Shown piece by piece: positions 1-6,817 of a DNA stretch of 10,087 bases. Made by a program: the position numbers and the translations under genes. The notes below the pieces were generated by a model. That model worked only from the letters and a program-made list of their open reading frames with translations, was not told the DNA's origin and made no database searches. This DNA is from Solirubrobacteraceae bacterium (lineage in GTDB: Bacteria; Actinomycetota; Thermoleophilia; Solirubrobacterales; Solirubrobacteraceae): assembly GCA_025935735.1 (NCBI GenBank), contig JAICUS010000177.1:1-10087 (forward strand). The letters run 5' to 3'. Each line of letters starts with the position of its first letter. Within the stretch, counting starts at the first letter, position 1.

Positions 1-890
1 CGTTCACCACGGGGCCGCTCGCCGCGGGCGCGCACACGTTCCGCGTGTTCGCCACCGACGTCTACGGCGCCTCTGATGTGCGCTCGATCGCCCGCTTCGA
101 CTTCACCGTGCTGCCAGACGCGGACGGCGACGGCGTCACCGACGCCGCGGACAACTGCCCGGGCGACGCCAACCCCGACCAGGCGGACGGCGACCGCGAC
201 GGCGTGGGCGACGCGTGCGACCTGCTGCCGCCGGCCACGATCCGGCCGGTCGCCGGCGTCAACGCGACGGTGTCGGTGGTGTCCGGCGAGGTGTTCGTCA
301 AGCTGCCGGCGCGCGTCCCGCTCGGCTTCCGCGGGCTGCGCGCGCCGTTCCAGCAGACGGGGTTCGTGCCGCTCAAGGGCGCCGCGTCGCTGCCCGTGGG
401 CACGACGGTCGACGCCCAGCGCGGCGAGATCGCCCTGTCGGCGGCGGCGAACGGCTACGCGCCCGGCAATCGCAGGGCGCGGCTCCAGCAGGCGCACATC
501 CGCGCCGGGATCTTCGCCCTGCGCCAGGCCAGGCTGCGCAAGAAGGCCAAGAAGGCGACGAAGATCCCCGCGACGGTGGCGCTGGTCAGCGCCGCGGGCG
601 CCCAGGCGCCGTGCGCGCGCGGCCCCAACAAGGGCGTGGTGCGAACGCTCGGGCTGGTGGCCAAGGGCGTCTTCCGCGCCGTCGGCGGGGCCAGCACGGC
701 CACGGCGAAGAACGCGACGTTCAACGTCACCGACCGCTGCGACGGCACGCGCACCGACGTCGGCAAGGGCCGCGTCACGCTCAAGGTCAAGGGGCGCAAG
801 AAGCCGGTGACCGTGCGCGCCGGCCAGTCGTTCTTCGTCCGCGCGCGGCTGTTCGCCGTGAAGAAGGGCCGCAGGCCTAGCGCCCGGTGA
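1..890 (+). CDS. Secreted thrombospondin-type-3 / FecR-like protein, C-terminal part
   Basis: The frame is open at the left edge (first whole codon at position 3), so only the last 295 residues are present. The visible start reads like the end of an Ig-like or fibronectin-like beta domain ([12 protein letters not shown]). At nt 117-221 there is a thrombospondin type 3 calcium-binding stretch, with [20 protein letters not shown] and [12 protein letters not shown]. The rest resembles the FecR-like domain that I recall as common in secreted Solirubrobacterales proteins: [27 protein letters not shown], a lysine-rich linker, [22 protein letters not shown] and [13 protein letters not shown]. The two cysteines CARGPNK and DRCDG may pair. 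The protein probably acts outside the cell as an adhesin-like or surface protein; no enzyme motif is visible. The stop overlaps the convergent enoyl-CoA hydratase gene by 14 bp. Domain types are fairly sure, the role is unknown. Confidence 0.85.
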   Translation, partial: FTTGPLAAGAHTFRVFATDVYGASDVRSIARFDFTVLPDADGDGVTDAADNCPGDANPDQADGDRDGVGDACDLLPPATIRPVAGVNATVSVVSGEVFVKLPARVPLGFRGLRAPFQQTGFVPLKGAASLPVGTTVDAQRGEIALSAAANGYAPGNRRARLQQAHIRAGIFALRQARLRKKAKKATKIPATVALVSAAGAQAPCARGPNKGVVRTLGLVAKGVFRAVGGASTATAKNATFNVTDRCDGTRTDVGKGRVTLKVKGRKKPVTVRAGQSFFVRARLFAVKKGRRPSAR

Positions 891-1650
891 AGTCCGGGGC
901 GCGCCGCTCGGCTGCGGCGCGCACGCCCTCCTTGACGTCCTCGGTGGCCACGCAGATGCGCTGGGCGGCGAGCTCGAGCTCGAGCGTCGTCGAGAGCGCC
1001 GGGCGGGCGGACGCGTCGACCAGTCGCTTCGCCAGCCCGACGGCCACCGGCGCGCAGGCCAGCAGCTCGTCCACCAGCTCCTGGGTGACCGCGTCGAGCC
1101 GCTCGGCCGGCGCGACGCGGTTGGCCAGCCCGAAGCGCTCGGCCTCCTCGGCGCCGATCACCCGGCTGGTCATGATCAGCTCCTTCGCCCGGCCGACGCC
1201 GATCACCTGCGGCAGCCGCGAGGAGCCGCCGAGGTCGGGGACGAGGCCGAGCCGGGTCTCGATCAGCCCCGCGACGGCGTCCTCCGCGAACACGCGCAGG
1301 TCGCAGGCCAGCGCGAGCTCCAGCGCGCCGCCCAGGCACGCGCCGTGGATCTGCGCCACGACCGGCTTGGGCATCTCCTCAGCCAGGTTCCAGGCCTCCA
1401 GGCAGGCGCGCCGGAACGCGCCGAGGTTGCCGGAGGCGGCGGCGAGCGCGGCGACGTCCATCCCGGCGGAGAACACCGGGCCGGCGCCGCGCACCACCAC
1501 CACGCGCACGCCCGGGTCGTCGGCCGCGTCCCGGAAGCCGTGGCGGATGGCCAGGGCGAGATCGAGGTTGAGCGCGTTGCGCTTGTCGGGACGGTTCAAC
1601 ACGAGGTGGCGGACCGGTCCGCGGTCCTCGGCGAGCACCAGGTCTGGCAT
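877..1650 (-). CDS. Enoyl-CoA hydratase/isomerase (crotonase) family protein
   Basis: This 257-residue protein has the full crotonase fold length. The N-terminus carries the CoA-binding [11 protein letters not shown] (18-28). The oxyanion-hole segment is [15 protein letters not shown] (55-69), and the second backbone NH donor lies in [18 protein letters not shown] (102-119). Both acid/base glutamates of true hydratases are present: E111 (GALELA) and E131 ([11 protein letters not shown]), 20 residues apart as in rat mitochondrial hydratase E144/E164. Hydration of a 2-enoyl-CoA, rather than mere isomerisation, is therefore plausible. The start codon is 26 bp from that of the divergent carboxyltransferase gene and has no Shine-Dalgarno. 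A TAGGCT -10-like box (1664-1659) ends 8 nt upstream, which fits a leaderless mRNA. In Bacillus subtilis a crotonase (YngF) and a carboxyltransferase (YngE) lie in one leucine-degradation cluster, so a methylglutaconyl-CoA hydratase role is possible but unproven. Confidence 0.93.
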   Translation of the reverse strand: MPDLVLAEDRGPVRHLVLNRPDKRNALNLDLALAIRHGFRDAADDPGVRVVVVRGAGPVFSAGMDVAALAAASGNLGAFRRACLEAWNLAEEMPKPVVAQIHGACLGGALELALACDLRVFAEDAVAGLIETRLGLVPDLGGSSRLPQVIGVGRAKELIMTSRVIGAEEAERFGLANRVAPAERLDAVTQELVDELLACAPVAVGLAKRLVDASARPALSTTLELELAAQRICVATEDVKEGVRAAAERRAPDFTGR

Positions 1651-1676
1651 GGCCGCGGAGCCTATCCTCGGTTCCC
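1651..1676. promoter_or_regulatory. Divergent, probably leaderless promoter pair
   Basis: The 26 bp between two divergent ATG codons contains TATCCT on the plus strand (1663-1668) and TAGGCT on the minus strand (1664-1659). The two boxes share the TA at 1663-1664. Each ends exactly 8 nt before its start codon, the distance expected when transcription begins at the ATG. No Shine-Dalgarno fits on either side. -35 boxes would have to lie inside the opposite genes. Confidence 0.5.
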
Positions 1677-3197
1677 ATGAGCGACGCCCAGCACGTGCAG
1701 GACGCCTTCGACCGCGCCTATCTCGGCGGCCCCGAGCGCCACCGCGAGAAGGCGATCGGCCAGGGCAAGCTGCCGGTCCGCGAGCGGGTCGCGCGGCTGC
1801 TGGACGACGGCTCGTTCACCGAGGACGCGCTGCTGGCCAGCTGGGAGGCCGACGGGCTGGGCGCGGACGGCGTCGTCACCGGCATGGGCACGGTCGGCGG
1901 GCGCACGGTGGCGCTGATGGCCAACGACCCGACGGTCAAGGCCGGCTCCTGGGGCCCGAAGACGGTCGAGAAGATCCTGCGCATCCAGGAGGCGGCGCTC
2001 GCCCACCGGGTGCCGATGGTCTACCTGGTCGACTCCGCCGGCGCCCGGATCACCGAGCAGGTGCAGATGTTCCCCGGCCGCCGCCACGCCGGGCGGATCT
2101 TCTTCAACGAGGTGCGGCTGTCCGGCGCGGTGCCGCAGGTGTGCGTCCTGTTCGGGCCCAGCGCGGCCGGCGGCGCCTACATCCCCGCGTTCTGCGACGT
2201 GGTGATCATGCGCGACGGCAACGCCTCGATGTACCTCGGCTCGCCGCGCATGGCCGAGGCGGTGATCGGCGAGACGGTGACCCTGGAGGAGATGGGCGGC
2301 GCCAAGATGCACACGGGCGTCTCGGGCTGCGGGCACTTCCTCGTCAAGAGCGATGAGGAGGGCATCGACCTCTGCAAGCGCTACCTGGGCTACTTCCCGT
2401 CCTCCTGCGACGAGGAGCCGCCGGTGGCCGCGCCCGCCGAGCCGGCGGCGGAGCTCCCCGCGATCCCGGTCGACGAGAACAAGCCGTGGGACATGCGCGA
2501 GCTGATCGACGCGCTGGTCGACGACGGCTCGTTCCTGGAGGTCCACAAGCGCTGGGCGCGCGAGGTGCTCGTCGGCTACGCGCGGCTGGACGGGCGCGTC
2601 GTCGGCATCGTGGCCAACCAGCCGAAGTTCAAGGGCGGCGTGCTGTTCGTCGACTCGGCCGACAAGGCGGCGCGGTTCATCTGGACGTGCAACGCGTACT
2701 CGATCCCGCTGCTGTTCCTGGCCGACGTGCCGGGGTTCATGATCGGCACGCACGTCGAGCGCCAGGGGATCATCCGGCACGGCGCGAAGATGATCTCGGC
2801 GGTGTCGGAGGCCACGGTCCCGAAGATCTGCGTGATCGTGCGCAAGGCCTACGGTGCGGGCCTGTACGCCATGGCCGGCCCGGCGTACGACCCGGACGTG
2901 ACGCTCGCGCTGCCCACGGCGAAGATCGCCGTGATGGGCCCGAGCGCCGCCGTCAACGCCGTCTTCTACAACCAGCTGCAGGCGATCGCGGACGAAACCG
3001 AGCGCGAGGCGCGCCGGCGCGAGCTGATGGCCGAGTACGCGGAAGGCGTCGACCTGCTGCACCTCGCGTCGGAGATGGTGATCGACGGGATCGTCCAGCC
3101 GGAGGATCTGCGCGCGGAGCTCGCCCGCCGGTTCGCCCGCTACGCGTCCAAGCGCCGCGAGTGGCCGGCGAAGCGCAACGCCATCCCGCCGGCCTGA
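1677..3197 (+). CDS. Acyl-CoA carboxylase beta (carboxyltransferase) subunit, YngE/MccB-like
   Basis: This 506-residue protein has two crotonase-like carboxyltransferase domains. It moves CO2 from carboxybiotin to an acyl-CoA and would need a biotin carboxylase/BCCP alpha subunit, not seen here. The N-domain has LVDSAGARI (117-125), FPGRRHAGRIFFNE (132-145) and the oxyanion loop GPSAAGGAYIPAF (160-172). The C-domain has ADVPGFMIGTHVERQGIIRHGAKM (349-372), VRKAYGAGLYAMAGPAYDP (388-406) and LPTAKIAVMGPSAAVNAVFYN (412-432). The C-domain pattern matches what I recall of B. subtilis YngE, in the leucine-degradation cluster. The substrate-selecting Asp/Ile position of actinobacterial PccB/AccB (422) falls by eye on Y397, so propionyl-CoA specificity is not predicted. 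The ATG at 1677 has a TATCCT box 8 nt upstream. The 3' end overlaps the opposing M28-like gene by 58 bp. Methylcrotonyl-CoA is a likely substrate, by inference only. Confidence 0.92.
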   Translation: MSDAQHVQDAFDRAYLGGPERHREKAIGQGKLPVRERVARLLDDGSFTEDALLASWEADGLGADGVVTGMGTVGGRTVALMANDPTVKAGSWGPKTVEKILRIQEAALAHRVPMVYLVDSAGARITEQVQMFPGRRHAGRIFFNEVRLSGAVPQVCVLFGPSAAGGAYIPAFCDVVIMRDGNASMYLGSPRMAEAVIGETVTLEEMGGAKMHTGVSGCGHFLVKSDEEGIDLCKRYLGYFPSSCDEEPPVAAPAEPAAELPAIPVDENKPWDMRELIDALVDDGSFLEVHKRWAREVLVGYARLDGRVVGIVANQPKFKGGVLFVDSADKAARFIWTCNAYSIPLLFLADVPGFMIGTHVERQGIIRHGAKMISAVSEATVPKICVIVRKAYGAGLYAMAGPAYDPDVTLALPTAKIAVMGPSAAVNAVFYNQLQAIADETEREARRRELMAEYAEGVDLLHLASEMVIDGIVQPEDLRAELARRFARYASKRREWPAKRNAIPPA

Positions 3198-4096
3198 TCG
3201 AGCGCGTCCGCGATCGCCAGCGCCAGGTCCACTGCGGCCTCCTCGCCGGCGGCGCCGACCGCGACGTGCCCCCGCCGCCCGCCGGCGCGCGGCGGCGGCA
3301 GGCCGAGCGCCTCGGTCGCCCGGCGCACGGCCGGATCGCGCCCGGTCACGCCCGCTCCGGGGCGGATCTCGAGCACCACCGCCGCCTCCAGCCGCGGCCG
3401 GACGGCGCCGTGGAGCAGCAGGGCGGGGGAGAGCGAGGCGGGAGGCCGGGCGGCCAGCTCGTCGTGCACCGCGACGGCCACCGCGGTCGCGGTCGCCTCG
3501 CCCGGGCCCCAGCCGGCCAGCCCGGCATCGATCGCCGCGGCCACCGCGGCCAGCAGCACGATCGTGGGGACGAGCTGCACGAGGCCGAGCCACAGCCCAC
3601 CCACGCCCGCCGCCCGGGCCACGCACGCCGCGAGCACGAGGGCCGCCGCGCCGAGCAGCCACCAGCGAGGCACGCGCCCGAGCCCCAGCCGCGGCGAGCC
3701 GAACCCCGCGCACACCAGGAGCGCGCGGCCGACGTCGTCCGGAGCCACGTAGACGTCCGCGATCTCCCGAGCCGGGAAGAGGAGCCGCACGGGGCTGGCC
3801 ACTCCCGCCGTCTCCAGCGTCACCGCGAGCGCGCCGAGCGCCGCGCAGGCCAGCCCGGCCGGCGCTGAGACGACCGACAGCAGGCTCCCCGCCGCGCCGA
3901 GCGCCGCGCCCACGCCGGTCGCGGCGAGCGTCTGCGGCCGCGCGCGCCGGGGGCGCACCTCGGCGGCGTCCCCGCGGGCCCGCAGCCAGGCGACCAGCCG
4001 CCGCGCCGCCGCGCGCTCGGCTTCCGACCCGGGCGGCCGCACCTCCTCGCCCGCGGCCCGCGCCACCTGGGACAGCACGCTCACGGCGGGCAGCAT
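3140..4096 (-). CDS. Membrane-anchored M28 peptidase-like protein lacking metal ligands
   Basis: This 318-residue protein has the layout of actinobacterial membrane M28 (aminopeptidase-like) proteins. It begins with PPGSEAERAAARRLVAWLRARG (21-42), then a hydrophobic hairpin (about 56-95), the strand ALLVCAGFGSPRLG (125-138), two more membrane segments (about 145-192) and GWGPGEATATAVAVAVHDELAARPP (195-219). The metal-binding motifs are gone. Where active members read CAHYDSPR this reads CAGFGSPR, and where they read GADDNASG this reads GWGPGEATA. No EE catalytic pair follows. It is therefore probably a non-catalytic descendant acting as a binding or structural protein in the membrane. The start is chosen at 4096; its ATG overlaps an in-frame upstream ATG of the amidase gene within the palindrome GCATGC. 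The last 19 codons, including the stop, run antisense into the carboxyltransferase gene. The family call is from memory of motif order, so moderately sure. Confidence 0.75.
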   Translation of the reverse strand: MLPAVSVLSQVARAAGEEVRPPGSEAERAAARRLVAWLRARGDAAEVRPRRARPQTLAATGVGAALGAAGSLLSVVSAPAGLACAALGALAVTLETAGVASPVRLLFPAREIADVYVAPDDVGRALLVCAGFGSPRLGLGRVPRWWLLGAAALVLAACVARAAGVGGLWLGLVQLVPTIVLLAAVAAAIDAGLAGWGPGEATATAVAVAVHDELAARPPASLSPALLLHGAVRPRLEAAVVLEIRPGAGVTGRDPAVRRATEALGLPPPRAGGRRGHVAVGAAGEEAAVDLALAIADALDQAGGMALRFAGHSRRLDA

Positions 4097-4124
4097 GCCA
4101 GCCCTCGGTATGGTCAGCGCCCGG
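4097..4124. promoter_or_regulatory. Second divergent, probably leaderless promoter pair
   Basis: The 28 bp between the ATG at 4096 (minus) and the ATG at 4125 (plus) hold TATGGT on the plus strand (4109-4114), ending 10 nt before 4125. A weaker TACCGA lies on the minus strand (4110-4105), ending 8 nt before 4096. They share the TA at 4109-4110, the same layout as at 1651-1676. No Shine-Dalgarno is seen. The plus box supports 4125 over the upstream in-frame ATGs at 4095 and 4110, since 4110 lies inside the box itself. Confidence 0.45.
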
Positions 4125-5504
4125 ATGGATCGCCACGAGCTCGCCTTCGCCGGACTCGCCCGGCACGCCGACCTGATCGCGGCGGGCGAGCTGTCCTCGC
4201 GGGACCTGGTCGAGCTCTACCTGCGGCGCATCGCCCGCCTGGACCCGATCGTCAACGCGTTCCGGGTCGTGTTCGGCGAGCGCGCGCTGGCCGAGGCCGA
4301 GCAGGCCGACGGCCGCCGCCGCGCCGGCGACAAGCGTCCGCTGCTGGGCGTGCCGGTCGCGGTCAAGGACGACGTGGACGTGGCCGGCGAGACGACCGCC
4401 TACGGCTGCGACGTCGACCCGGTTCCGGCGCCCGCTGACGCCGAGATGGTCCGCCGGCTGCGGGCCGCCGGGGCGATCGTGATCGGCAAGACCCACGTCC
4501 CCGAGCTGATGGCCACGCCGTGGACGGAGTCGCCGACGTTCGGCGTCACCCGCAACCCGTGGGACCTGCGGCGCACGTCGGGCGGCTCGAGCGGCGGCTC
4601 GGCCACCGCGGTCGCGGCGGGGCTCGTGTCCGCGGCGCTCGGCTCCGACGGCGCGGGGTCGGTCCGCATCCCCGCCGCCTGCTGCGGGCTGTTCGGCCTC
4701 AAGCCGCAGCGCGACCGGATCTCCACCGCCCCGCAAGCCGACCTCCCCCGCGGGATGACCGTCTACGGCCCGCTGGCCCGCCACGTCGCCGACGCCGCGC
4801 GGCTGATGGACGCGCTCACCGACGGCCTGTCGCTCGCCGAGGCCGCCGCCACGGGCCCGGGGCGGCTGCGGGTCGCCGTCTCCACCGCCGTCCCGCCCGG
4901 CTTGGGCGTCACGCCCGACGCCGAGCAGCTCGCGGGCGTCGAGGCCACCGCGACCGCGCTGCGCGAGCTCGGCCACGCCGTCGAGCCCCGCGACCTCGCC
5001 TGGGACATGGCGATGGGCAACCGCATCCTCGCCCGGTTCGTCCGCGGCCTGGGCGACAAGGCCTCCGACATCGGCCACCGCGAGCGGCTGTCGCGCCAGG
5101 CCCGCGGCCTGGCCCGGCTCGGCTCGCTGATCCCGGACCGCGTCGCCGACGCCGCCGCCCGCGCGGCCGGCGGGGACGCGCAGCGGCTGAACGCGATCTT
5201 CGCCCACGCCGACGTCGTCCTCACGCCGCTGTTCACCCGCCGCCCGCCGCTGGTGCGTCAGTTCGCCGGCCGCCCCGCGCTGCCGACGCTGCTCACCATG
5301 GTCCGGCTCGCGCCCTACCCCGGCGCGTTCAACCACACCGGGCAGCCCGCCGTGTCAGTCCCGGCCGGCTTCGCCGCCGACGGCTTCCCGCTCTCCGCCC
5401 AGCTCGTCGGCCCGCCGGACTCCGAGCCGCTGCTCGTCAGGCTCGCGGCCCAGCTCGAGCGCCACACCGGCTGGCCGGCCCACATCCCGAGGGCCGCGGT
5501 GTGA
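4125..5504 (+). CDS. Amidase-signature family hydrolase
   Basis: This 459-residue enzyme belongs to the Ser-cisSer-Lys amidase signature family, which cleaves carboxamides (substrate not predictable). K81 lies in LLGVPVAVKDDVDVAG, the cis-serine S155 in TSGGSSGGSATA, and the nucleophile S179 in GSDGAGSVRIPA. The 24-residue gap between S155 and S179 equals that of FAAH S217/S241. The family usually reads DTGGS, here DGAGS. The C-terminus NHTGQPAVSVPAGF and FPLSAQLVGPP is typical. It is not a likely GatA, since no gatB or gatC lies beside it. I start it at 4125 because MDRHELAFAGLARHADLI matches usual family N-termini and a TATGGT box lies 10 nt upstream; the upstream ATG at 4095 would add ten unusual residues. 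The gene overlaps the next one by 4 bp (GTGA), so the two are translationally coupled. No signal peptide, so cytoplasmic. Confidence 0.93.
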   Translation: MDRHELAFAGLARHADLIAAGELSSRDLVELYLRRIARLDPIVNAFRVVFGERALAEAEQADGRRRAGDKRPLLGVPVAVKDDVDVAGETTAYGCDVDPVPAPADAEMVRRLRAAGAIVIGKTHVPELMATPWTESPTFGVTRNPWDLRRTSGGSSGGSATAVAAGLVSAALGSDGAGSVRIPAACCGLFGLKPQRDRISTAPQADLPRGMTVYGPLARHVADAARLMDALTDGLSLAEAAATGPGRLRVAVSTAVPPGLGVTPDAEQLAGVEATATALRELGHAVEPRDLAWDMAMGNRILARFVRGLGDKASDIGHRERLSRQARGLARLGSLIPDRVADAAARAAGGDAQRLNAIFAHADVVLTPLFTRRPPLVRQFAGRPALPTLLTMVRLAPYPGAFNHTGQPAVSVPAGFAADGFPLSAQLVGPPDSEPLLVRLAAQLERHTGWPAHIPRAAV

Positions 5505-6271
5505 GCCCCGGCGAGCTGCGCGCGCTGGCCGAGGCCGTGGCCCGCGAGGCCGGTGCGCTGCTGCGGGCCGCGTTCGAGGGGCCGGAGCTCAGGGTGTCGG
5601 CGAAGTCGACGCCCACGGACCTCGTCTCTGAGGCCGACCACGCGGCCGAGCGGCTCATCCGCGACCGGATCGCCGCCGCCCGCCCCGGCGACGGCGTGCT
5701 CGGCGAGGAGGGCGGCGACCACGCCGGGACGAGCGGCGTGCGCTGGGTGGTCGACCCGCTCGACGGCACCATCAACTTCCTGTTCGGCCTCCCGCAGTGG
5801 GCGGTGAGCATCGCCTGCGAGGACGCGGACGGCGCGCTGGCCGGCGTGGTCTACGACCCGCTGCGCGACGAGCTGTTCTCGGTCGAGCGCGGCGGCACGC
5901 CCACCCGCGACGGCGCCCCGATCGCCTGCTCGGACCGCGAGGACATCGCCACCGCGCTGGTCGGCACCGGCTTCGGCTACGACGCCGAGGTCCGCCGCGC
6001 GCAGGCCGCCGTGGCCGCCCGGCTGCTCCCGGACGTGCGCGACATCCGCCGCTTCGGCTCGGCGGCCATCGACCTGGCCTGGACCGCCTGCGGGCGCCTC
6101 GACGCCTACTACGAGCACGGCCTGAACGCCTGGGACCTCGCCGCCGGCCGGCTGCTGTGCGAGCGCGCCGGGCTGGAGGTCCACGACCTGGCGCCCGTCG
6201 GCCCGTCCGGCCCCGGCGTGCTCGTCAGCCCGCCCGCGCTGTCCGCGCCGCTGCTGCAGCGCCTGGCGTGA
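5501..6271 (+). CDS. Inositol monophosphatase family phosphatase
   Basis: This 256-residue protein is the usual length for the lithium-sensitive Mg-dependent phosphatase family (IMPase, CysQ, histidinol-phosphatase types). Metal and catalytic residues are intact: E69/E70 in VLGEEGG, D85 and D88 in WVVDPLDGTINF (82-93), and D212 in NAWDLAAGRLLCERAG (209-224). TDLVSEAD (39-46) is the family's N-terminal motif. The substrate may be myo-inositol-1-phosphate, feeding the phosphatidylinositol or mycothiol-type pathways of actinobacteria, or histidinol phosphate; sequence alone does not decide. The GTG start at 5501 overlaps the amidase stop as GTGA, which fixes the start and implies coupling. A conventional ATG is absent nearby. 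Family call is firm, substrate open. Confidence 0.93.
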   Translation: MSPGELRALAEAVAREAGALLRAAFEGPELRVSAKSTPTDLVSEADHAAERLIRDRIAAARPGDGVLGEEGGDHAGTSGVRWVVDPLDGTINFLFGLPQWAVSIACEDADGALAGVVYDPLRDELFSVERGGTPTRDGAPIACSDREDIATALVGTGFGYDAEVRRAQAAVAARLLPDVRDIRRFGSAAIDLAWTACGRLDAYYEHGLNAWDLAAGRLLCERAGLEVHDLAPVGPSGPGVLVSPPALSAPLLQRLA

Positions 6272-6300
6272 GCCGCGCCCCGCCCGGGTAGCCCGCAGGC

Positions 6301-6543
6301 ATGCTCATCGGCGCAATCATCGCGGTCTGCCTGATCCTGCTGGTGCTGGCGTTCCTGTTCCCCCGCCTCTCCCGCGGCCCCGAGCGGGGGACCGAGCGGA
6401 CGATCGGGCTCGGCAGCCGCGGCGCGAGCAAGGCCCCCGGAAAGCTCGGCCGCTGGCTGAGCAAGCCCTTCACCACCTCCAACAAGGCCGTCGCCAAGAG
6501 CGCCAGCACCGGGCGCAAGGGCCGGTCGAAGATGCCGTTCTGA
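6301..6543 (+). CDS. Small single-pass membrane protein
   Basis: This is an 80-residue protein. Residues 2-22 (LIGAIIAVCLILLVLAFLFP) form one membrane helix directly at the N-terminus, too close to the start and without a cleavage motif to be a secretion signal. The remaining 58 residues are basic and rich in Ser, Gly and Lys (SRGASKAPGKLGRWLSKPF), likely a cytoplasmic, possibly nucleic-acid- or lipid-binding tail. It lies 29 bp after the phosphatase gene on the same strand, so co-transcription is possible. No Shine-Dalgarno precedes the ATG. A poor TAGCCC box at 6289-6294 could make it leaderless. The gene ends 5 bp from the 3' end of the opposing tRNA-Leu. I do not recognise a function. Consistent GC-rich third positions support it as real. 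Confidence 0.75.
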   Translation: MLIGAIIAVCLILLVLAFLFPRLSRGPERGTERTIGLGSRGASKAPGKLGRWLSKPFTTSNKAVAKSASTGRKGRSKMPF

Positions 6544-6548
6544 GGGAG

Positions 6549-6631
6549 TGCCCGGAGCGGGATTCGAACCCGCACGCCCCGAAGGGCAGGGCTTTTTGAG
6601 AGCCCCGAGTCTGCCGTTCCTCCACCCGGGC
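6549..6631 (-). tRNA. tRNA-Leu (anticodon CAA)
   Basis: This is an 83-nt class II tRNA. The acceptor GCCCGGG pairs with UCCGGGC (one G-U pair at the base) and the discriminator is A. The anticodon stem GGGCU/AGCCC holds the loop CUCAAAA, giving anticodon CAA for the UUG codon. The long variable arm is GCCC-UUCG-GGGC, as expected for leucine. The T arm is GCGGG-TTCGAAT-CCCGC. CCA is not encoded (CTC follows). Confidence 0.97.
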
Positions 6632-6644
6632 TGAAGGCGCTCAC

Positions 6645-6650
6645 ATACTA
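6645..6650 (-). promoter_or_regulatory. Putative -10 box for tRNA-Leu(CAA)
   Basis: On the minus strand TAGTAT ends 13 nt before the tRNA 5' end. It overlaps the left CTAG end of the 170 bp palindrome, so the palindrome border is part of, or abuts, this promoter. No convincing -35 is seen at the expected distance. Confidence 0.35.
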
Positions 6651-6817
6651 GTGGCGCACCCGGCAACGATCGTCGGCCTTCGAGCGCGCCGCGCGGCGCT
6701 GCGCCGCACCGTCGAAGGACACCCGTACCACCAGTACGAATGACCTTCGCCGGCGCGCCGCAGCATCCACGCGGCATCGCTCGCCAAGCCGGCGAACGTC
6801 GCCGGGCGCACCACTAG
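6648..6817. repeat. 170 bp imperfect palindrome (large inverted repeat)
   Basis: The arms 6648-6732 and 6733-6817 are complementary over nearly their whole length. The outer 30 nt match at 25 of 30 positions, both arms starting CTAGTGG and sharing the core CCCGGC. The middle shares CGAGCG, GCCGCG and GCTGCG, and the inner part shares CGAAGG. The centre is CGTAC-CACCA-GTACG (6724-6738). Transcribed on either strand it would fold into one long hairpin. The right end overlaps the stop codon of the membrane-protein gene, and the left end lies 17 bp upstream of the tRNA-Leu 5' end. It may be a MITE-like non-autonomous element with CTAG ends, a REP/BIME-like repeat, a processing or termination hairpin, or a structured small RNA. 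No other copy is in this window. Confidence 0.8.

Noticed and set aside
4095..4124. Upstream ATG codons at 4095 and 4110 as amidase start
   Set aside because: They lie in or before the likely -10 box, and the added residues do not resemble amidase N-termini.
1662..5336. A 1224-codon open frame on the minus strand antisense to several genes
   Set aside because: It is a GC-rich shadow: runs of Arg/Gly/Ala/Pro, no domain, and it crosses four well-supported genes. High GC removes stop codons in the antisense frame.
4125..5504. GatA subunit of the tRNA amidotransferase
   Set aside because: No gatB/gatC neighbours, a DGAGS rather than DTGGS nucleophile motif, and an operon partner that is a phosphatase; a general amidase is the safer call.
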